Positions 51,625-63,117 of a DNA stretch of 64,000 bases are shown here, one piece after another. The notes beneath the pieces are model-generated. The model ran no database searches, was not told where the DNA came from, and saw only the letters and a program-made list of their open reading frames with translations. The position numbers were made by a program, and so were the translations under genes. This stretch comes from Apoderus coryli (lineage: Eukaryota; Arthropoda; Insecta; Coleoptera; Attelabidae). Within the stretch, counting starts at the first letter, position 1. Every line of letters starts with the position of its first letter. The DNA lies in assembly GCA_911728435.2 (NCBI GenBank), contig OU452211.1, positions 5,642,001-5,706,000 of the forward strand, given 5' to 3'.

Positions 51625-52681
51625 CGCCTCAGGGGCCTGGTAAGTTTTGCTTCCAGGTACGGGTGTGGCAATCCCAAGGTACCCTAGCTCATCACCTACT
51701 GGGGTCAACAGCGAGAAGGATGCCGCCTTGCACTCGAGGTACCGGGGGGCAACCGGATCCCTCGTCCGGGGTCCCGCGAGGGTGAGTCGACTCCACGGAT
51801 TCCTGCCCAGTAGACATAGTCCTAAAGGAGTCGGTGGTTGTTGAGAAAGTACTCCTTAAGGGTGGGGGCTTACATTAATTGGTCGGCCAAGTGGAAGAAA
51901 ACCACAATACAAATTACCCCAAGTCAAGGTGGAACATCACAGGCCAAGGACTGCATGGCCAAAGGGGAGTTTGGTCGCTACTGTGCGAACTCACGGGTCA
52001 TGGCGCGCCACCTGTTTAATTAGCCTTCCTGTGGCATACAGGCACTACCACGGGTGACCGTTTATTTCCTGATTTCTCGTGGAAAACCCCGAAGGGAGTG
52101 GTGACTCCCCAAAAACACCAAACAACGAAGCAGAGGACCGAAATATGGACCTCGAGGGCGAAGGGGCTGACCAAGGCCCTAATGAAGAAGCTCTCTTAAA
52201 AAGCAGCGACGAAGAGGTCGACAAAGGCTTAAAGGCTCTCAAAATAGAAGGACCAAACAAGCCTAGACTCTGCGGCGCTGCAAAAAAGAGGTTAAAATAC
52301 CTCGTTAAAGAGGGCATACCTTTTGAGGTAGCCAGACAACAGGCTATACAGTCTATAGAAAAGGAGCAACCTCATAAGAAAGGGCCGACTAAGGCACAGG
52401 GGGACACAAAAAGCCTCAGGGATAAACAAATCCCAAAAGGTAAATCCCTAAAAGGCCAATCCGCGGATAAAGGACCGAAAAGGCCCCGATCCGCGGAAAC
52501 AACACCGGAGGGACAACCAAATAAGAAGAGGCCAAAGGGGGAACAACCCCCAAAGAAAAACGCCTCTAAACCCACATTCAGCCAGGTAACTGGCGGGATA
52601 AGGGTGGGTATTTTACACAGAAAATACCCAGAAGAGTTTCTTTCAGCGGCACAACAATCGGCCGTGCAAGAAGCAGTTATA
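51625..52681 (+). mobile_element. 5' region and ORF1 of a GC-rich retroelement, cut by a mariner
   Basis: Base composition jumps from about 20% to over 50% GC at ~51625. A GC-rich leader (TCGTCCGGGGTCCCGCGAGG) precedes ORF1 and is probably an untranslated 5' region. The element ends abruptly at the mariner insertion at 52682; no continuation was recognised beyond 53703. Confidence 0.6.
52145..52681 (+). pseudogene. Retroelement ORF1 protein, 3'-truncated
   Basis: The frame is open from 52073; the first ATG is 52145. Acidic start (MDLEGEGADQGPNEE), a short helical motif CGAAKKRLKYLVKEG, a long Lys/Pro/Gln-rich linker (KKRPKGEQPPKKN), then IRVGILHRKYPEEF, AAQQSAVQEAVI. The end resembles the DUF4780-like region of ORF1 proteins in insect non-LTR elements. 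Probably nucleic-acid binding (inference). The frame runs into the mariner TIR after EAVI. Confidence 0.55.
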
Positions 52682-52780
52682 CGAGGCATGTTTTTTAAGT
52701 AAGTACCGTTTTGGAATTAAAAAAAGACGTGCAAAGACATCGCAATAATTTTATTTTTACATGAAAGCCTGTACCTTAAT

Positions 52781-53464
52781 CTACTTTTCTACATAATTTC
52801 CGTGAATATTGATGCACTTGTCATAACGTGGCACCAGTTTTTGAATACCCTCCTCATAAAATTCTGCCGCCTGACTTGTTAACCACTGTATCACAAATGT
52901 TTTGACTTCGTTATCGTCTTGAAGACGCTGACCACCCAGGTGTTTCTTCAAGTGCAGGATCAAATGGTAGTCGCTGGGCGCCAGATCAGGGCTGTATGGA
53001 GGATGATCTAGAGTTTCCCATTTAAAAGATTTGATAAGATCTTTGGTCCGATTAGCCACATGTGGACGGGCATTGTCATGCAGCAAAACGATACCCTTAC
53101 TCAACTTGCCACGTCTTTTGTTCTGGATTGCACGACGCAGATTGTTCAATGTCTCACAATAAGACGCTGCATTGATTGTCTCATTACGAGGCAGAAACTC
53201 CACTAGCAATATTCCTTTTCTGTCCCAAAAAACTGGGCACATGATTTTCCGGGCAGAAATTGTTTGCTTAAACTTCACTCTTTTGGGTGATGATGAATGT
53301 CGCCATTCCATGGATTGTTGTTTCGATTCTGGTGTGACGTAGGCCACCCATGTTTCGTCACCAGTAACAATTTGGTCTAAAAAATCTTCACCTTCATTGT
53401 GGTACCGCTCAAGGAAAGTCAATGCACTGCCTAAACGTTGGGTTTTGTGCAAATCCGTCAACAT
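52781..53464 (-). pseudogene. mariner transposase, N-terminus missing (227 codons)
   Basis: Open from MLTDLHKTQ to stop. Motifs: TGDETWVAY (first Asp), LLHDNARPHVANR, PPYSPDLAPSDYHL (D,D34D), C-terminus YDKCINIHGNYVEK. The catalytic domain is complete but the DNA-binding domain was lost at the duplication breakpoint (53465-53480). A different mariner subfamily from 2180-3440. Confidence 0.9.
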
Positions 53465-53480
53465 TTTTGGAACCCAAGGT

Positions 53481-53604
53481 CAAAACATTTGTGATACAGT
53501 GGTTAACAAGTCAGGCGGCAGAATTTTATGAGGAGGGTATTCAAAAACTGGTGCCACGTTATGACAAGTGCCTCAATATTCACGGAAATTATGTAGAAAA
53601 GTAG
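53481..53604 (+). pseudogene. Inverted second copy of the mariner C-terminus
   Basis: VKTFVIQWLTSQAAEFYEEG through YDKCLNIHGNYVEK, stop at 53602-53604. Differs from the - copy by I/L. Part of the inverted duplication. Confidence 0.9.
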
Positions 53605-53705
53605 ATTAAGGTACAGGCTTTCATGTAAAAATAAAATTATTGCGATATCTTTGCACGTCTTTTTTTAATTCCAAAACGGTACTTACTTAAAAAACATGTC
53701 TCGTA

Positions 53706-54289
53706 TATAAAATTGTATGCGCCGATATACTATCGATTGAGTTTATTGGATCACAATTGCAGTGTGGAGCGCCCTCTAACGGCCACAGTTAAACGGTGTC
53801 CATATTCGGGTTTCGCACGCCAAAAACCCAATTTTTAAGATACAATTTTGACATACATTTAAGGCGTTGTGGGTAGGTACTACAGAAACCAAAAACATAC
53901 CAATTTTTCATGTCAAATCCTTTTGAATTCTCTTGTATTCTCCATTTTACTGGATTTCATTGACCACTGATTTGTAATTTTTCAGTGTGGTCACATTTTT
54001 TAAAATGTTAAATGGGACACCGTATAAATCTGATTAAATTCGAGAAATCCCTTTCCTATACTTTTTGTTGATATCATATTTTATGACTTAAGGCTAACCA
54101 TTTTTTCATAAAATTTAATTTTTGTCATTTTTATTTTTTTCTAATACAAAAAATAAATAAAGTAGAGTTTATTTTAAGAATTTACAATAACTTCTTTGTT
54201 TTTAAATATAAAAAAAAATAATTAAAATGACAAAACATTGCGACATTATTTGTTGGCAATTTTTTCTTCTTTTATTTTTCAAGTTATAA
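53706..54289. other. Spacer, no gene recognised
   Basis: Could include more of the GC-rich retroelement, but I see no matching motif. GGGACACCGTATA near 54013 resembles a transposon terminus. Confidence 0.4.
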
Positions 54290-55499
54290 CGATCTGCGCC
54301 CAATTAGCATACTTCCCGCAGTGTCCAAGATATTTGAGCGCATCATTGGTAGTCAAATTATGAATTACGTACGGGACCATAATATTTTGCCATCTATACA
54401 GTCGGGTTTTCGCGCTAAGCATAGTACTGCAACTGCACTTTTGAGTGTCACCAATGACCTTGCTACAGCTCTGGACGACTCGAGATTGACAGTACTTGCT
54501 GTGCTGGATCAGAGTAAGGCGTTTGATCTAGTCAATTTTGAGTTGTTACTCGCCAAACTTAGGTACCTCGGGTTTGATGAATCGTCACTGAGCTGGTTTA
54601 CAGGATACTTATATGGTCGAAAGCAGAGAGTAAAGTTACATCGAGAGTTCTCGGGATGGTCACAAACCAGAAGTGGTGTCCCACAAGGAAGCATTCTTGG
54701 ACCGCTTTTGTTCTCTGTTTACATCTTTGACATTTTAAAATCATTTCAGCACTCCAATATACACATGTATGCAGATGATATACAAGTATATTCGTTCTTT
54801 ACTTCCGCTAACGCAGGGACTCTCTTGAATATTATAAATAGGGAACTAACACAGTTTTCTGGTTGGTGCGCTGATAACGGATTGCGCTTGAATCCTAAAA
54901 AGACCGTGGCCTTGTGCATTGGTAATGCGCGTCATAGCAGTGCGATTACTGAGCAGTTTAGCGTTCGAATTGGCAGCGATATTATCTCTTGGGTTCAAAA
55001 AGTTCGTGATTTAGGTGTTGTGATTGATTCTCATTTGAATTTCAACGAGCATTGCGCAGCAGTGTATGCAAGAATTCCCTTTTTAAATTACGCTCTATAT
55101 ATCATCTGAAACATCTCGTGGATGAGTCTAATAAGCTCAAATTAATTAAACCTTTAATTTACCCACAACTTGATTATTGTTCTTCTGTTTATTTTTTGTT
55201 CGAGTATAATAGGTTGAAGTTGCAGAGACTGCAGAACTCATGTGTTCGGTTTGTGTGCACAGGTCCTTTTGCGGCATATGTCACTCCTTTTTATGAGAGA
55301 TTGGGGGTACCGAAGTTGAATGCCAGAGTCGAGTACCTATACACCTCATTACTACATAAAATCTACCATTCCGGAGAGCCTCAGTATTTGTATAGTTTGT
55401 TGTGTAGACGTTCGAGTGTGCATGATGTTAATATACGGGTTAATACATTTACAATCCCTAAGCATCACACATCAAAATTTCAGGGTTCTTTTTCATATA
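54290..55499 (+). pseudogene. LINE reverse transcriptase, one frameshift, cut by D,D41D copy 3
   Basis: One long frame: RPISILPAVSKIFERII, QSGFRAKHSTATALL, VLDQSKAFDLVNFELL, SGVPQGSILGPLLF, MYADDIQVY, LRLNPKKTVALCIGN, VRDLGVVIDSHLNF. A frameshift near 55070 leads to the frame with LIKPLIYPQLDYCSSVYF, LQRLQNSCVRFV and YLYTSLLHKIY. CR1-like domain order. Interrupted at 55499 by the transposon; the 3' end was not found. Confidence 0.9.
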
Positions 55500-56759
55500 C
55501 AGGGTGGTCCAACGAAAAGTTTGCACCTAGCTTTTCTCTTTTTTTTGTAGTCGAATGCGAAAATGCTCGGACACGTCGATTTTGCTTTTGAGGGGGACAC
55601 ATTTTAAACATATTTTTCGATCTGCGCCTTTAACCCCCTAGCGGGGGTGAGTAACAACCCTAAAATTTTAAATGGAAAGAGGGGTCTAATGACATATCAT
55701 TTGAAAGGACACAAAATTGTCTTTCTAATGATACCCTATTTGTCGAATTTTACTAAAACAGTTAATACGAAAACGACTTTAAAGACATTAAGCCGATAAT
55801 TTTGGTATTAATGAGAAATACAAATAAGTTTTAATTATTGCGAGTGAAAACACCTGCAATCGTTAGTACATTCCAATGTTTGTTAGTTTTAACATTGCTT
55901 TGTAAAAAAAGTAAACAAGCTGTTAAATTGATTTATTAAAACGTTACATTAACAAATGTTGAAAATGTGACCCATTTGATTCCATACAATAATACAGATT
56001 TTGTTCAAATCTATTTCTAACATTTTGTAGCATATCAGGTGTTATGTTTCTGCACTCTTCTGTAATGCGTTGGCGAAGATCTTCTATGGACTCGGGCTTC
56101 GTGGCAAAACATTTATTTTTTAAGTGCCCCCAAAGAAAAAAGTCTAAAGGCGATAAATCCGGTGACCTGGCAGGCCATTCAATTGGGCCCCTCCTTCCAA
56201 TCCACCGTCCAGGGAACCGGTCATCTAAGAATTGTCTTACTGGAGCCACATAGTGCGGAGGTGCTCCATCTTGCTGGAAATAAAGCCGATCAGCAGTATG
56301 ATTTTGGTCATCTTCTATTATTTGTGTTATTAAAGGATCAATTGTGTCTTCAAGCATGTTTAGGTACACTTCACCAGTTAAATTTCCAGGAATAAAAAGT
56401 GGTCCTATAATATGATTTCCTAATATGCCACACCAGACGTTTATTTTTTGAGGATACTGGGTATGAACCTCACGGAATAAATGTGGGTTACTGTCATCCC
56501 AGTAACGGCAATTGTGCCTATTTACAGCTCCATTCAAATAAAATGTGCATTCGTCGGAAAAACAAATGTTAAATAATAATTGCGGATCTTCAATTAAACG
56601 CTGGCTCATTGCTTCACAAAATTGCAGCCTTCTATCAGGATCATCCTCATTTAGTTCCTGTACTAATTTGATTTTGTACGGATGAAATTTGTACGCTTTT
56701 AAAATTCGTATTATGGACGAACGGGAGACACCTGAGGCTTCAGCTAGTTGACGGGTACT
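55500..56759 (-). mobile_element. D,D41D transposon copy 3, truncated
   Basis: The end at 55500 matches copy 2 (48810), but homology stops at 56759, inside the transposase N-terminal region, so the other TIR and 530-bp 5' part are missing. The 16-bp palindrome AGAAAGCTAGCTTTCT lies directly at the breakpoint. Confidence 0.93.
55944..56759 (-). pseudogene. D,D41D transposase, N-terminally truncated
   Basis: Starts within STRQLAEASGVSRSS and is open to the same stop as copies 1 and 2. All three catalytic Asp are kept. Carries A and P at the positions where copy 2 has T and L, thus closer to copy 1 there. Confidence 0.93.
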
Positions 56760-56776
56760 AAGAAAGCTAGCTTTCT

Positions 56777-57099
56777 TATTCTATGTTTTGACTCAATAAA
56801 ATACTAGGTAAATATAAACAAATTATAATTGCAACTTAATAAAAAAAAGAGAGAATAAAATTATAAATCATACGGTTAAGTAATACAGTATGAAATAGCA
56901 AGAAATTCCCAAGGAAAATCCATATAATATTTTAAATACCCCTCCTTCTGTACGTCTACAAACAATTGATACCGAGTTGCACGCATCATATATCCACTGA
57001 AACTGCATTGACGTATCGATGCTGGACGATTGTGTCCTATGTTATGTAACACAAAATCTAATATACATTGAACAGTTTTATTGTTAAAAGTGTTGTGTA
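56777..57099. other. Spacer, no gene
   Basis: AT-rich. Nothing recognised. Confidence 0.5.
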
Positions 57100-57219
57100 C
57101 AGTTTCGATACCGATACCTAAGAGTATCGATACTTTTTAGACAAGTATCGGTAGGAATCGATACTTGACAAAAAGTATCGGTATCGATATTTTTATTTTT
57201 TTAGCATCCCTATTTGTAG
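57100..57219. repeat. hAT-like MITE remnant with TATCGATAC motifs
   Basis: GTATCGATAC-type motifs occur at least five times on both strands and the right end is TTAGCATCCCTA (inverse TAGGGATGCTAA), a hAT-like end. The left end is unclear. Confidence 0.5.
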
Positions 57220-57234
57220 GAAATATCAAAATAT

Positions 57235-57669
57235 TAGGGTTATTCTTTCGTACTGAACTAAGTGAACAATCTGAAAGTTGTCAGTTCGTTCACGATTGTG
57301 CGTATTCTTTAGACATCGGTCACTTGTACCAAACTGATTAAAATTCCTACCCCCCTTGCCGCTTACTGATCAACCTCTAACAGTTAACCTCTAAAAGTAT
57401 TGAACATTGAGAGATAATAATTGGAATATGATTTCGAATCAAACCAATATATTGTAAAAGTTTAAAACATGGATAATAATATAATGGAAGAAATAATTTT
57501 CCAGTTTTCAGAGCAGATTTGGTCGTTTTCACAAGTTTTCGAGGTTAAGTGAAAGAAAATCACAAAAAAGATGATCTTTCGGTTTCGCCAAATATTCAGT
57601 TCAGTATAATCACATTCAGTTTAATCACATTCACTTGTTCAGATCAATCATTACGAAAGAATAACCCTA
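57235..57669. mobile_element. 435-bp MITE with TAGGGTTATTCTTTCG termini
   Basis: Inverted ends TAGGGTTATTCTTTCGTA (57235-57252) and its inverse at 57652-57669, with CACTTGTTCAGA/AAGTGAACAATCTG just inside. No ORF. Confidence 0.8.
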
Positions 57670-59588
57670 TTTTAAACCTAAAATAGGGGGATGTTTTGTG
57701 ATTTTAAAACGAAACGTAGTAGAACAGACATTTTCTTCAATTTTCGTTTGCAGCGCCTCTCGTGACTGTTCGCATAGTTAAAAACAGTGTCCCACCATAG
57801 AATAATAACTACACTAAAAACGGCATCGACTAGTCGCAATCCCAGCCACAATTCTGGCCCGCTACTATGTTATACTATATCTATATATACTATAAGATAC
57901 TATACTACAATTGTAAGTGCGGCGAATTGCTTTGTCGACAGAGAGATAAAAGGTTCCGACACGAAGTGAAGTATCTGTATATTAAACTGTGGTCGCACTC
58001 TCTGCCATTTAAGTTAACCCTATAAGGGGGTATGTTTTGTTGCGCAGAATCCTGACTGATTCTGACGCTTGCGAAAACAAACCTATAATTTATTATGTAT
58101 TTTTATTTGTTCCATTTCTGTTACTTTTTAAACATAAATCTATTACGTTTATTACAATTACACACCATTTTCTATTACTCAAATTTTTTTTCCAGCAACA
58201 ACACTGATGGATATATTAAATCATGGTGCGGAAGGTGTAGGTTAAAGCTATATGCTCCTTTATTGCGAGCATTTTCTGCATTTCTCATTTACGTTTGTTT
58301 GAATAACTACCCATCTGGATGTATCCTCGTAGGGGTTGGGTTTTTTATTTTCCTAATGAATGTGTCTGATACAGTCACGGCAAAAAGTTTCATCCACTTG
58401 AGGTTTTATTAGAAATTATTATGTAATTTCATAGATCTTCTTTAATTTTATTAATCTAAGAAAAACTATTGAACAGATCATGGTTACAATATTCTGCCAT
58501 CGTGTTTTACTGTCGGACACAAATTTTCTGGTTTAAATTCGATACCATGTGATGTCCATCCGATTATATTTAGATTAATCTGATACGTTGCCAAAAATTA
58601 TTTGTTTCATTCATATATTTATTTGCAAACTCTAATCCTTTTTTTTTTATTTGATTAATCATTAACCCAATACGTTTTCCAGTCACTGTAGTTATTTTTA
58701 TTACTGTCGGTATTCTTTGGCAGGTATGATTTATTATACGTCTTATATACGAGGGAGAAATGTATCAAAAGTGTGAAACATCCAATACATTAGGTAAATT
58801 AATAGCATGTGAGTATGTGAGTGCGATTCAGTAAGTAATCTAATCAAGAATAAAAGTAAAACTTAAAAAAATCACAAATTTTATTCGCGTACTATGTACC
58901 CTTAAACCTAACAAAGTTTTGTACATTGACTCTTATTTTTATAAGTTTTACATTAATTATATTATTAAAGAAATCACTTAAATACATAATATTAATCATA
59001 TTAAACATTACGGAATTATAAACAAAAAAAATTTATAATGAAAAAAGAGGACCTACAAGATAATATTCTACATACAATATTACATAGCTACAAGTAATGT
59101 CATTAGATAATTAAGTATTAGGTAAATTATTTATAAGTACGTAATTAATTATAATTAAAACATAGACCATTTATTAAATTTACAAATTAATCAGTCAGTT
59201 ACAACAATATAGTATAATCATACATTAAATTTAATAATATAATTGGTACGTATTAAATCATTTTCTGTACTTTTTGTAATAATTTTGTAATTTAATTATT
59301 ATTAAGAAGTAGTGCCACCTATAAATTTCGGGTGACAAAATTACAACATAGAAATAGACTACACAAAAAATGAAGGAAGAAAATACTTTTTAACTCATTT
59401 TGTATCCATAACATCATATTTATAAATAAATAATTTAGGTATTTGGGTGTCTGATACAACAAACTGAAATTGTTTTTAATAGTCCGTACGAGCGACCATT
59501 CGAAATATTTGCGTTTGAAATAATCATTTTAAAATGGTATTTTTGACAATTATTACCAAAATTATCTCTTAAAATATGTTTAGGTGTA
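57670..59588. other. Spacer with a dispersed repeat; no supported gene
   Basis: 58620-58770 is the inverted partner of 9983-10100. An open frame at 58095-58412 (+), preceded by a TTTTTTTTCCAG acceptor-like site at ~58195, encodes two hydrophobic stretches (CILVGVGFFIFLM) but has no recognisable family. The rest is AT-rich. Confidence 0.4.
58620..58770 (-). repeat. Dispersed repeat, inverted copy of 9983-10100
   Basis: Shares CCAGTCACTGTAGTTATTTT-type and TATACGAGGGAGAAATGTAT segments with the first copy in reverse complement. Confidence 0.7.
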
Positions 59589-59596
59589 CTGGTGGT

Positions 59597-60299
59597 CAGA
59601 CTTGGGTAGTATTCGAATACTCCGTATTCTGAATCCTATGCAGAATACATTTGGCTGGTATTCGATTACTATTCGAATACATTTGTGTATTTGGTATTTA
59701 GTATTCGACTGAATACTTTTTTGTCAGTATTCGGTATTCTGAATACCGTTTTTGATTCCCAGTATTCGAATACCCACATTGTTCCTATTTTTTTATTTAA
59801 AATAAAAAGATTTAAAATTTTATTATTTAAGATATTTTTCAAGGATAGCGTTTTTTGCTAAACAAATTATTTTGTACTTATACTGTAAATGTCTAGTGTG
59901 CTCTAATAAATCTCCACTATAAATAGGTACTAACATTAACAAATAAAAATCAAGGAATGTTTTTTCATTAAACCATTATTTTGTCTAACTACACTGTGAC
60001 ACTGTGTATCAAAAAATGTTATTTTTAATTTTAATTTAGTTACTCAAGTATTTTATTTTTTTTTTATATATTTGTATAGCTTAAGTAGGTACGTAAATAA
60101 AAATCAAGCATAAAGTTTTTTTTACTTGGAATATTCAAAAAGTACTCATAGTTAAATGAATCCCGGTATTCGAATACAGCGGTAATCAAATACTTTTTTT
60201 TCTTTGTATTCGAATCTTGTGTATTCGAATACAATTTAGAATACAGTATTCAGGATTCGTATTCGTATACCTGATTTCACTATATTCGACCCAACACTA
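59597..60299. mobile_element. 703-bp hAT-like MITE with subterminal TATTCGAATAC repeats
   Basis: Termini CAGACTTGGGTAGTATTCGA and inverse of TAGTGTTGGGTCGAATA. Flanking 8-bp duplication CTGGTGGT/CTGGTTGT (7 of 8), as hAT elements make. Many GTATTCGAATAC-type repeats lie inside both ends, the usual place for transposase binding in hAT. No ORF. Confidence 0.82.
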
Positions 60300-60307
60300 C
60301 TGGTTGT

Positions 60308-61894
60308 GTAAGTTAACGAGAATATATTTAGTCAAAGGATTTTGATTAAACTGACTGCACTGATGATTGGATGAAAGAATCAAATGCATTGTTGTAACAA
60401 AGTTTATTTTAACAATGGTGTTATTGTCAATTAGTTAATATTTTTAACGTTGTTATTTAGAATATTATGCAATTAAAACGAGCCATGATGATGTACTAGT
60501 AAACAGTGCAAAACATTGGCAAGTTCTGTTCAGTTATTGGTAACGGAAAGGTCATAATAATAATAACGTCTGGTTTGAATTTTTTAAATAATTCAATTTT
60601 GGGACCATTTCAACGAAGTCCACAGCGTAATGTTTCACAGTTTTTTAGATTTTGATTGAGCAAGAATTTCCTCGTTCAGAGACACTAAAATAGCTCAAAG
60701 AACTCAAAATTCACAACGGTAAGGATACTTTATGGCAAAATGAATATAGAGACTATATAACAACTGGAAATTGTTAAATATTAGGCTCTCTACAATCAAG
60801 AGCCAAACTAAGATAAAATTTGAATTTGTCGTATCAAAAAGTCCTCAGATATTAAAGCAAAGTCAATATGTATAGTTGTAATTTTGTCAAGAACCCTTCG
60901 GCATATTTCAACCTAGCCGTACATCCATAACTCGAATTTAGAACAATCCTCGCATTTTTTATCAATCTAGAGCAGCAGTTTTATGCTAAACAATTGGTCC
61001 GCTCTAGCCTCCAATAAAAATCCGACTTATAGAGATTATAGAGATTTCCGAGCTAGGAAAATTTGAGTTACGGAGGTTTCAAATTAAAATTATTGAGGTG
61101 AAAGTGTGTTATATATTCATCGTTTTCTTAATTAAAGCCCTGTTCTTTGAACAGTCAGAAACATTCCGACACATGTGTACTCTATATTGTTCCAATACTA
61201 AAAAGAAAATACATACGTGTTAGTTTGTGGTTCGTTCTGATTCTTCAAAGAAGAGAGATTACAACAGCCAAATTTATACTATATACCTACCGTTCGTACA
61301 AAAATGATTGAGGTTTTTGGAATTTTGTGCATTAGAGAAATTTTACAATAATTTACATAAAAATAAATCTTAATATTTAGACAAATGACAGATAAAATAC
61401 CTTGTTGATAAAACGGTTGAAACTATTAGGAAACCAATACGACCGATAATACTCTGTATATTTTGAGACGACACGATGTTAGAGGACTTACGACGATTTA
61501 AAGGCCGGTTTAAGCGACCAACAAAGTCTTTCGCTGTTTTGTATTGATGTAGGGGGAGATTATGCGAAACATAAATAAACTGATTTCCTAAAACGACTTG
61601 TATCTCGAAATATATAGCGTGACCCTCGGAATCATTTAAAAGTGAACGATCTAAGACTCACATTGGTTCCGTAATATCGTCAACTGATCTCAATTAGATC
61701 TATATTATCACAATAGCATGGAATTTTGAAACTTAAAAAATCAATTTGTTTTTAAATAAAAATATGATTGGCCCTAAAATTTTTATTTTAACTACAATGT
61801 CAGAGCTTTACTAATGAACTTTTAATTTGTAGGCTCACTCAGGTGGCTAAATTACAATTAAATAATGGAAATTGAAATATTCTTGGTTAATATA
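60308..61894. other. Spacer, no gene
   Basis: AT-rich. The stretch 60920-61080 has CCATAACTCGAATTT and AAAATTTGAGTTACGGAGG in inverted order, perhaps a pogo-like MITE. No exon seen. Confidence 0.4.
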
Positions 61895-62670
61895 CAAGGT
61901 GTTTCTAAAATAAGTGGTCAGAATTTGTGAGCGACGTCTAATCATGAAAAAAACCTAAATTGTAATTTTCCGAATAGGCTTTATTTACAAAGATACAGGG
62001 TGTTAAAGATGACTGCTTGAGGACGATTTTTTTTGAAATATTTTCGAAACGAGTAAAGCATATTTATTCACCTAGTTAAATGTCGTAAACTAACATGAAA
62101 TTGAATAAAAAAGGATGGCCATAGGCGGGTAAACGGGGGGGACCCTTGCCTTAATTATAACCCAACTTTTTTTTCTTGTGACTTTTATTCCATTTGTCTC
62201 AAAAACCTGATAAAATAAAGTTTTATACATAAAAAAGGCATACTTGTTTTTTCTCGAAAGTTCGAGTTTGAAAATTTTAGGACAAAACTGTTCGTTAGCA
62301 AACTGTATTTCAATATCAAAATAAACTCAAGAAAGAGATGGATACTGAAATTTTCTAACTCGAATTTCTCGAAAACCTTTTTCGAGAAAAAACAAGTATG
62401 CCCTTTTTATGTATAAAACTTTATTTTATCACATTTTTGACACAAATGGAATAAAAGTCACAAGGAAAAAAGTTAGGTTATAATTAAGACAAGGGTCCCC
62501 CCGTGTACCCGCCTATGGTCATCCTTTTTTAATCAATTTCATGTCAGTTTACGACATTTAACTAGGTGAACAAATATGCTACATTTGATTAATTCATCTT
62601 TACTGGTTTCGAAAAATTACAATTTATGTTTTTTTCATGATTTAGACGTCCCCAAATTTTGACCACCTAG
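61895..62670. mobile_element. ~780-bp foldback element
   Basis: Large inverted repeat: the left arm (about 61895-62285) and right arm (about 62330-62670) share GACGTCTAA.TCATGAAAAAA, AAATTGTAATTTT, ACCTAGTTAAATGTCGTAAA, CCATAGGCGGGTA, AAGGGTCCCCC (inverse) and AAAACAAGTATGCC (inverse). Flanked by TA. No ORF. Confidence 0.82.
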
Positions 62671-63117
62671 TATAACAACCTATATAGTTATACAGGGTGT
62701 CCTACGGTGGCAACCCATTAGATTATTTCAGAAACTTCTTCGAATTGAATTTTGAAAATTTCAGTGTCTATATTGTCAAATATGCTCTACTCAAATAATA
62801 TAATAGCAACGGCATAGCACTTCCGGTTATACCGGAAGTTAATGGCAACTTTGTTATTTTAAATGGAACACCCTATATATTATTACATTTTTGGATTTTA
62901 AATAAGATTTCAGACATATTTCATGTATCATGTCCTATACCTAACGTCAGTTGTTTTTGACTTATATCAAGATTTATGTCAAAATTGACAGTTTAGGGCT
63001 CCTAAAGAATTCCGTTTTTCTTTGTAAATCAGTATTTAATAATTACTTTGCAGGTATTTTCTTATCAAGTGGGATCTTCTTTTTCGAATTGACAAGACGT
63101 TTTCTGATTAGTTTATA
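62671..63117. other. Spacer, no gene
   Basis: Starts with another CAGGGTGTCC-type terminus at 62694 and has GGAACACCCTATATA at 62864, probably the two ends of a decayed ~180-bp MITE. No coding motif. Confidence 0.4.

Larger units (their letters stand above)
52682..53703 (-). mobile_element. mariner built as an inverted duplication of its 3' end
   Basis: TIRs start CGAGGCATGTTTTTTAAG (52682) and end with the inverse (53703), with TA at 52680-52681 and 53704-53705. Both ends are the transposase 3' end: C-terminus on - from 52781 and again on + up to 53604. Inverted arms are ~230 bp. The 5' part of the gene is absent. Intact termini and a target duplication show that this rearranged form itself inserted. 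Confidence 0.85.

Noticed and set aside
52372..52689. Open frame on - opposite the retroelement ORF1
   Set aside because: GC-rich antisense shadow; no motif.
58095..58412. 106-codon open frame with two hydrophobic segments and an acceptor-like site
   Set aside because: No family recognised and no donor or partner exon; noted only in the spacer description.
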